From: Calditrichota bacterium
GTDB taxonomy: Bacteria; CLD3
Direction: 5' to 3'
Length of the DNA stretch: 53,352 nt
Assembly (NCBI GenBank): GCA_008501735.1
Contig: QQUF01000045.1
Span: forward strand, 305,742-359,093
Under the pieces are notes generated by a model, which saw only the letters and a program-made list of their open reading frames with translations, was not told the origin of the DNA and ran no database searches. Made by a program: the position numbers and the translations under genes. This document shows positions 52,958-53,352 of this stretch, piece by piece (position 1 is the first letter of the stretch; every line of letters starts with the position of its first letter).

Positions 52958-52993
52958 AAAAAAAGCCGAAACTATAAAAGTCTCGGCTTTTTT
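52958..52993. terminator. Bidirectional terminator after the phosphorelay operon
   Basis: A-run plus GCCGA (52958-52969) pairs with TCGGC plus T-run (52983-52993). Three further pairs (ACT/AGT) lie across an A-C mismatch. It separates the regulator gene (plus) from the T9SS gene (minus). Confidence 0.85.
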
Positions 52994-53038
52994 AATTTAA
53001 ACTTGAAAAGTTTAAAACCTTTCAAGTTTCGAAATTCT

Positions 53039-53352
53039 TTATTTCAAGAAAGTCATTTTTCTGACTTGAACAAACTTACCTGCTTCCATTCTTGCAAAGT
53101 AAATTCCACTCGCAACAGTGTTTCCATTGTTATCTGTTCCGTCCCATTTGAATTCGTAGAAAGAAGCCTCAAGAGTTTCACTGACCAAAGTCTTAACTGA
53201 TTGACCAAGTGCATTGTAAACAACCACTTTTGTGAAGTTCTTTTCTGGAATTCCGAATTTAATCGTTGTTGAAGGATTAAAAGGGTTCGGATAGTTTGGA
53301 GCTAAACTGAACTCTGTTGGAATTGCATTCACTCCATCTTCGATTCCAACAA
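53039..53352 (-). CDS. T9SS-sorted protein, only the C-terminus in the window
   Basis: The frame is open from the right edge to the TAA at 53039, giving 103 codons. The visible part is almost only the sorting module: P-N-Y-P-N-P-F-N-P-S-T-T, the I-P-E-K and V-V-Y-N-A-L-G-Q elements, S-G-I-Y-F-A-R-M-E-A-G, and the end R-K-M-T-F-L-K. The GTG at 53332 is internal, because coding sequence continues upstream of it (G-I-E-D-G-V-N-A-I-P). The functional domain of the protein lies beyond the window. Confidence 0.88.
   Translation of the reverse strand, partial: VGIEDGVNAIPTEFSLAPNYPNPFNPSTTIKFGIPEKNFTKVVVYNALGQSVKTLVSETLEASFYEFKWDGTDNNGNTVASGIYFARMEAGKFVQVRKMTFLK

Noticed and set aside
1-53352. CRISPR array, tRNA or rRNA genes, insertion sequences, prophage
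   Set aside because: No regularly spaced repeats, cloverleaf, rRNA-like stretch, transposase or phage gene could be seen on either strand.

Overview
The window is a strongly AT-rich chromosomal segment (about 30% G+C by eye). It most likely comes from the Bacteroidota/Chlorobiota superphylum, and Ignavibacteria- or Kapabacteria-like lineages fit best. The main evidence is at least seven proteins ending in the type IX secretion (T9SS) sorting module (N-[YF]-P-N-P-F-N-P, then a FlgD-like beta domain and a basic C-terminus). Supporting evidence is the rplM-rpsI-rpsB-tsf-pyrH-frr gene order, an LruC-domain protein and many AT-rich Shine-Dalgarno starts. No ribosomal RNA is present, so the taxonomy is inference.

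Layout. 1-11035 (minus): four adjacent genes for very large secreted proteins, three delta-60 beta-propellers and one FG-GAP/ASPIC protein. 11036-11577: a hairpin-rich non-coding region. 11578-15023: arfB (ribosome rescue) facing sbcC (nuclease ATPase). 15237-19348: the translation operon rplM, rpsI, rpsB, tsf, pyrH, frr, with candidate RNA control elements around rpsB. 19472-22548: two tandem paralogous surface or beta-barrel-like proteins. 22553-28702: an unusual radical SAM protein, pyruvate kinase, ccmB, an AAC(3)-type acetyltransferase and a pentapeptide-repeat membrane protein. 28943-33449: a TorD-like chaperone and a polysulfide/thiosulfate-reductase-type molybdoenzyme complex (catalytic subunit, FeS subunit, NrfD anchor). 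33592-34365: a selenoprotein gene with an in-frame UGA. 34444-40836: a metallophosphoesterase, an SBBP-repeat T9SS protein, a GNAT acetyltransferase and two tandem paralogous HTH regulators. 41232-44816: a T9SS protein and a pentaheme T9SS cytochrome c. 44945-47054 (minus): a lipoprotein and an LruC protein. 47364-52924: a three-gene two-component phosphorelay. 53039-53352: the C-terminus of another T9SS protein.

Most notable is 33592-34365. The reading frame stops at a UGA (34108-34110) but continues, with clear family similarity, for 84 more codons. The UGA is followed, exactly 11 nt later, by a 17-nt stem-loop of the bacterial SECIS type. The product is a GrdB-like protein with a redox motif U-x-x-C where relatives have C-x-x-C. 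The organism should therefore encode selA/selB/selC/selD elsewhere.

The genes suggest a respiring bacterium that uses sulfur compounds or other acceptors through a Tat-exported molybdoenzyme. It exports heme (ccmB), makes multiheme cytochrome c, decorates or feeds its surface with many T9SS cargo proteins, and senses its surroundings through a multi-PAS kinase cascade.
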